NCBI GenBank assembly: GCA_965120355.1
Contig: CBCPMX010000192.1
Coordinates: 1-14,244 of the forward strand
Length of the DNA: 14,244 nt
Direction of reading: 5' to 3'
Origin: CBCPMX01 sp965120355
Lineage (GTDB): Bacteria > Bacillota > Clostridia > Oscillospirales > Oscillospiraceae
This document shows positions 12,908 through 14,244 of the stretch, piece by piece. Within the stretch, counting starts at the first letter, position 1; the number at the start of each line of letters is the position of its first letter. The translations under genes were made by a program, and so were the position numbers. The notes beneath the pieces are model-generated. The model did no database searches and was not told where the DNA came from. It saw nothing but the letters and a program-made list of their open reading frames with translations.

Positions 12908-12950
12908 GCGCACTTGCGTCGTGCGCCGGCGCCGGAATTGGGAATTACGA

Positions 12951-12993
12951 ACCCAGGGGGAGAAGGACCTGCGTTGTCCTTCTCCCCCTGGGT
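12951..12993. terminator. Perfect 18-bp inverted repeat after the GNAT gene, probable terminator or processing hairpin
   Basis: ACCCAGGGGGAGAAGGAC (12951-12968) and its exact complement (12976-12993) flank a 7-nt loop. It lies 43 bp after the GNAT stop and before the converging ABC permease. Neither side has a T-run, so classical intrinsic termination is not assured. The position at the meeting point of two converging transcripts still favours an end-of-transcript role. Confidence 0.6.
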
Positions 12994-13056
12994 CTGCTTA
13001 GAGCTGCTGCGGAGACCGGCAATGAACCCAAAACGCCGCCTGCATCGAAAGAACAT

Positions 13057-14202
13057 TTATTGAGAAAGGCCCGGGTTTGCAAATATGCGGGAAAGGCCCG
13101 CGGCAGCCGCAGTCAGCGCGGCCGCCACCGGGAGCATCCATACCCCGTTTTTCCCCTGCTGCAGCGCCAGCAGCAGCCAGGTGGGCGGCAGTGCCCGGGA
13201 CAGGGGGGCGCAGGCGGGAAACAGTGCCGCTGCGTCAAAAAACACCGGACAGAGCAGCAGACAACACACCGGCACAAAGGGCGCCAGCGCCGGCAGCGCT
13301 GCGTCCAGTCCCGGCACAACCGCCAATACCAGCGCCAGCGCCGTCAAAACCGCCCCATAACAGGCTACGGGCAGGATGCCGGCAAAGCTGCCGCCCCAGA
13401 AGGCGTCTGCCAGCAGCAGCGCAGCGGCGCCGGAGACAAACAGCAGCAGTCCTGCGGCTGCTGCCATGGCGGACAGCAGCGGGAACCGCCCGGTTACGGC
13501 GGCGGTGCGCCGGAACCAGTCCTGCCGCTGCCGGCGGCGCAGATCGGACGCCAGCAGCAGCGCCATGAGCAATAGGAAAATCGCGGTTGCGCCGGTGGCC
13601 AGGGATTGGACAGCGGCGTGGGAGACCGGCTCTGCCGGTGTGCCGGAGACGGTTTGGATCTGTATGGTCATCCGCTGGTCAGGCGACAGACCCTGGGCCG
13701 TCTGCTGCCGGACAGAGTCCGGGTCAGAGGCAAAGCCCGCCGACTGGGCGTATGCGGCGGCAATGCCCGGGGCACGGAGGGTGAATACTGCCGCTGCCAC
13801 CGATTCGTGGAGCAGGGAGACTCCTGTGCTGCCTTCCGGACACAGAACCGTAAACAGGACGCCGGGGTCCTTGGCAAAGATGCGGCTTTCAAAGTCTTCT
13901 GCCAGCACATAGGCGCATGCCCAACGGCCCGCCGCTACCTGTTGGCGGGCTGTCTCCAGGCTGGCGGACAGAAAGTGCACTTCAGTATTGGCGGACGTCT
14001 CCAAAAGCTCCAGCAGCGTCTGCGCCGCGGGAGAGTCCTCCGGCAGGACGATGCCGGCGGTCAACGACGAATCCAGGGTTTTGGCGGGCAGCAGCATACC
14101 CGCCAGGAGAATCGAAACGGGCAGCAGCAGCGCCGCCAGCAGCCACGTTTTTCGCCGCCGCAGCAGGCCCAGCGCCAGAGGCAGACAACGGAAAAATGCC
14201 AT
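13057..14202 (-). CDS. ABC-2-type transporter permease
   Basis: About 381 residues. One membrane helix near the N terminus (about 18-39) is followed by a roughly 160-residue extracytoplasmic domain (43-200). About five more helices come after (199-219, 239-265, 275-297, 303-325, 353-370). This is the ABC2_membrane_3 layout. The late PLSRALPPTWLLLALQQG stretch is like the conserved Ls-x-x-xPPtw segment of ABC-2 permeases. The partner ATPase would lie beyond the window, so substrate and direction are unknown; such pumps export drugs, peptides or lipids. ATG codons occur at 14214 and 14202; AAGGAA (14219-14214) overlaps the first and is about 11 nt from the second, and an upstream frame ends with TAA at 14207-14205, so 14202 is preferred but not certain. 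Extremely Ala/Leu-rich. Confidence 0.82.
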   Translation of the reverse strand: MAFFRCLPLALGLLRRRKTWLLAALLLPVSILLAGMLLPAKTLDSSLTAGIVLPEDSPAAQTLLELLETSANTEVHFLSASLETARQQVAAGRWACAYVLAEDFESRIFAKDPGVLFTVLCPEGSTGVSLLHESVAAAVFTLRAPGIAAAYAQSAGFASDPDSVRQQTAQGLSPDQRMTIQIQTVSGTPAEPVSHAAVQSLATGATAIFLLLMALLLASDLRRRQRQDWFRRTAAVTGRFPLLSAMAAAAGLLLFVSGAAALLLADAFWGGSFAGILPVACYGAVLTALALVLAVVPGLDAALPALAPFVPVCCLLLCPVFFDAAALFPACAPLSRALPPTWLLLALQQGKNGVWMLPVAAALTAAAAGLSRIFANPGLSQ

Positions 14203-14204
14203 GG

Positions 14205-14244
14205 TTATGACCATTCCTTTCCGCTGCGCTTCAAGGCACCAAAG
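14205..14244 (-). CDS. Partial: C-terminal end of an upstream gene, perhaps the partner ABC subunit
   Basis: On the minus strand a frame open from the window edge reads FGALKRSGKEWS then TAA (14207-14205), two bases before the preferred ATG of the ABC-2 permease. Such tight spacing is usual inside ABC transporter operons. Twelve residues are too few to name the product; a paired permease or the ATPase is the natural guess. Confidence 0.35.
   Translation of the reverse strand, partial: FGALKRSGKEWS

Overview
The window reads as chromosomal DNA from a GC-rich anaerobic Firmicute of the class Clostridia, most likely a gut Oscillospiraceae-type bacterium. The basis is the strong AGGAGG ribosome binding sites, sigma-A-type promoters, U-tailed hairpin terminators, a DnaD-domain plus DnaC/DnaI-type helicase-loader pair, and several organic-acid/CoA genes typical of amino-acid- and acid-fermenting clostridia. 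The genus assignment is inference. I see no transposase, integrase, tRNA, rRNA or CRISPR array.

Layout. (1) 1-540 has no convincing protein gene. It holds a terminator for something upstream (80-105), a near-consensus promoter (107-135), and a roughly 300-nt stretch whose two ends can pair and which ends in a strong hairpin: a candidate structured non-coding RNA. An extended -10 promoter then precedes a small XRE-type regulator (547-882). (2) 1102-5195, plus strand, is an organic-acid block: an OFA-type MFS transporter, a PaaK-type aryl-acetate CoA ligase, a tandem-ACT protein 13 bp behind the ligase, and a LysR regulator. (3) 5543-6556, plus strand, is a YeiH/UPF0324 membrane protein. Its leader carries a promoter, a 14-bp dyad and a terminator-like hairpin that contains the Shine-Dalgarno. 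(4) 6670-8444, minus strand, is a marR-CoA-transferase operon with an ATGA start/stop overlap, driven by a near-consensus promoter embedded in tandem palindromes that are very probably the MarR operators. (5) 8717-12907, plus strand, is a four-gene run starting from an extended -10 promoter: DnaD-domain protein, DnaC/DnaI-like AAA+ ATPase, a PIN/NYN-type putative RNase with a 10-copy 13-residue repeat, and a GNAT acetyltransferase. (6) 13057-14244, minus strand, is an ABC-2 permease and the last codons of an upstream partner.

How they may work together. The ligase, CoA transferase and OFA transporter could import carboxylic or aromatic acids, activate them and exchange their CoA, with ACT, LysR and MarR proteins sensing ligands. 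The substrates cannot be read from sequence. The replication block looks like a primosome module (DnaD-like scaffold plus helicase loader) co-transcribed with a putative nuclease. The most interesting items are the candidate ncRNA, the MarR operator array, the hairpin-masked YeiH start, and the PIN protein with its evolving repeat.
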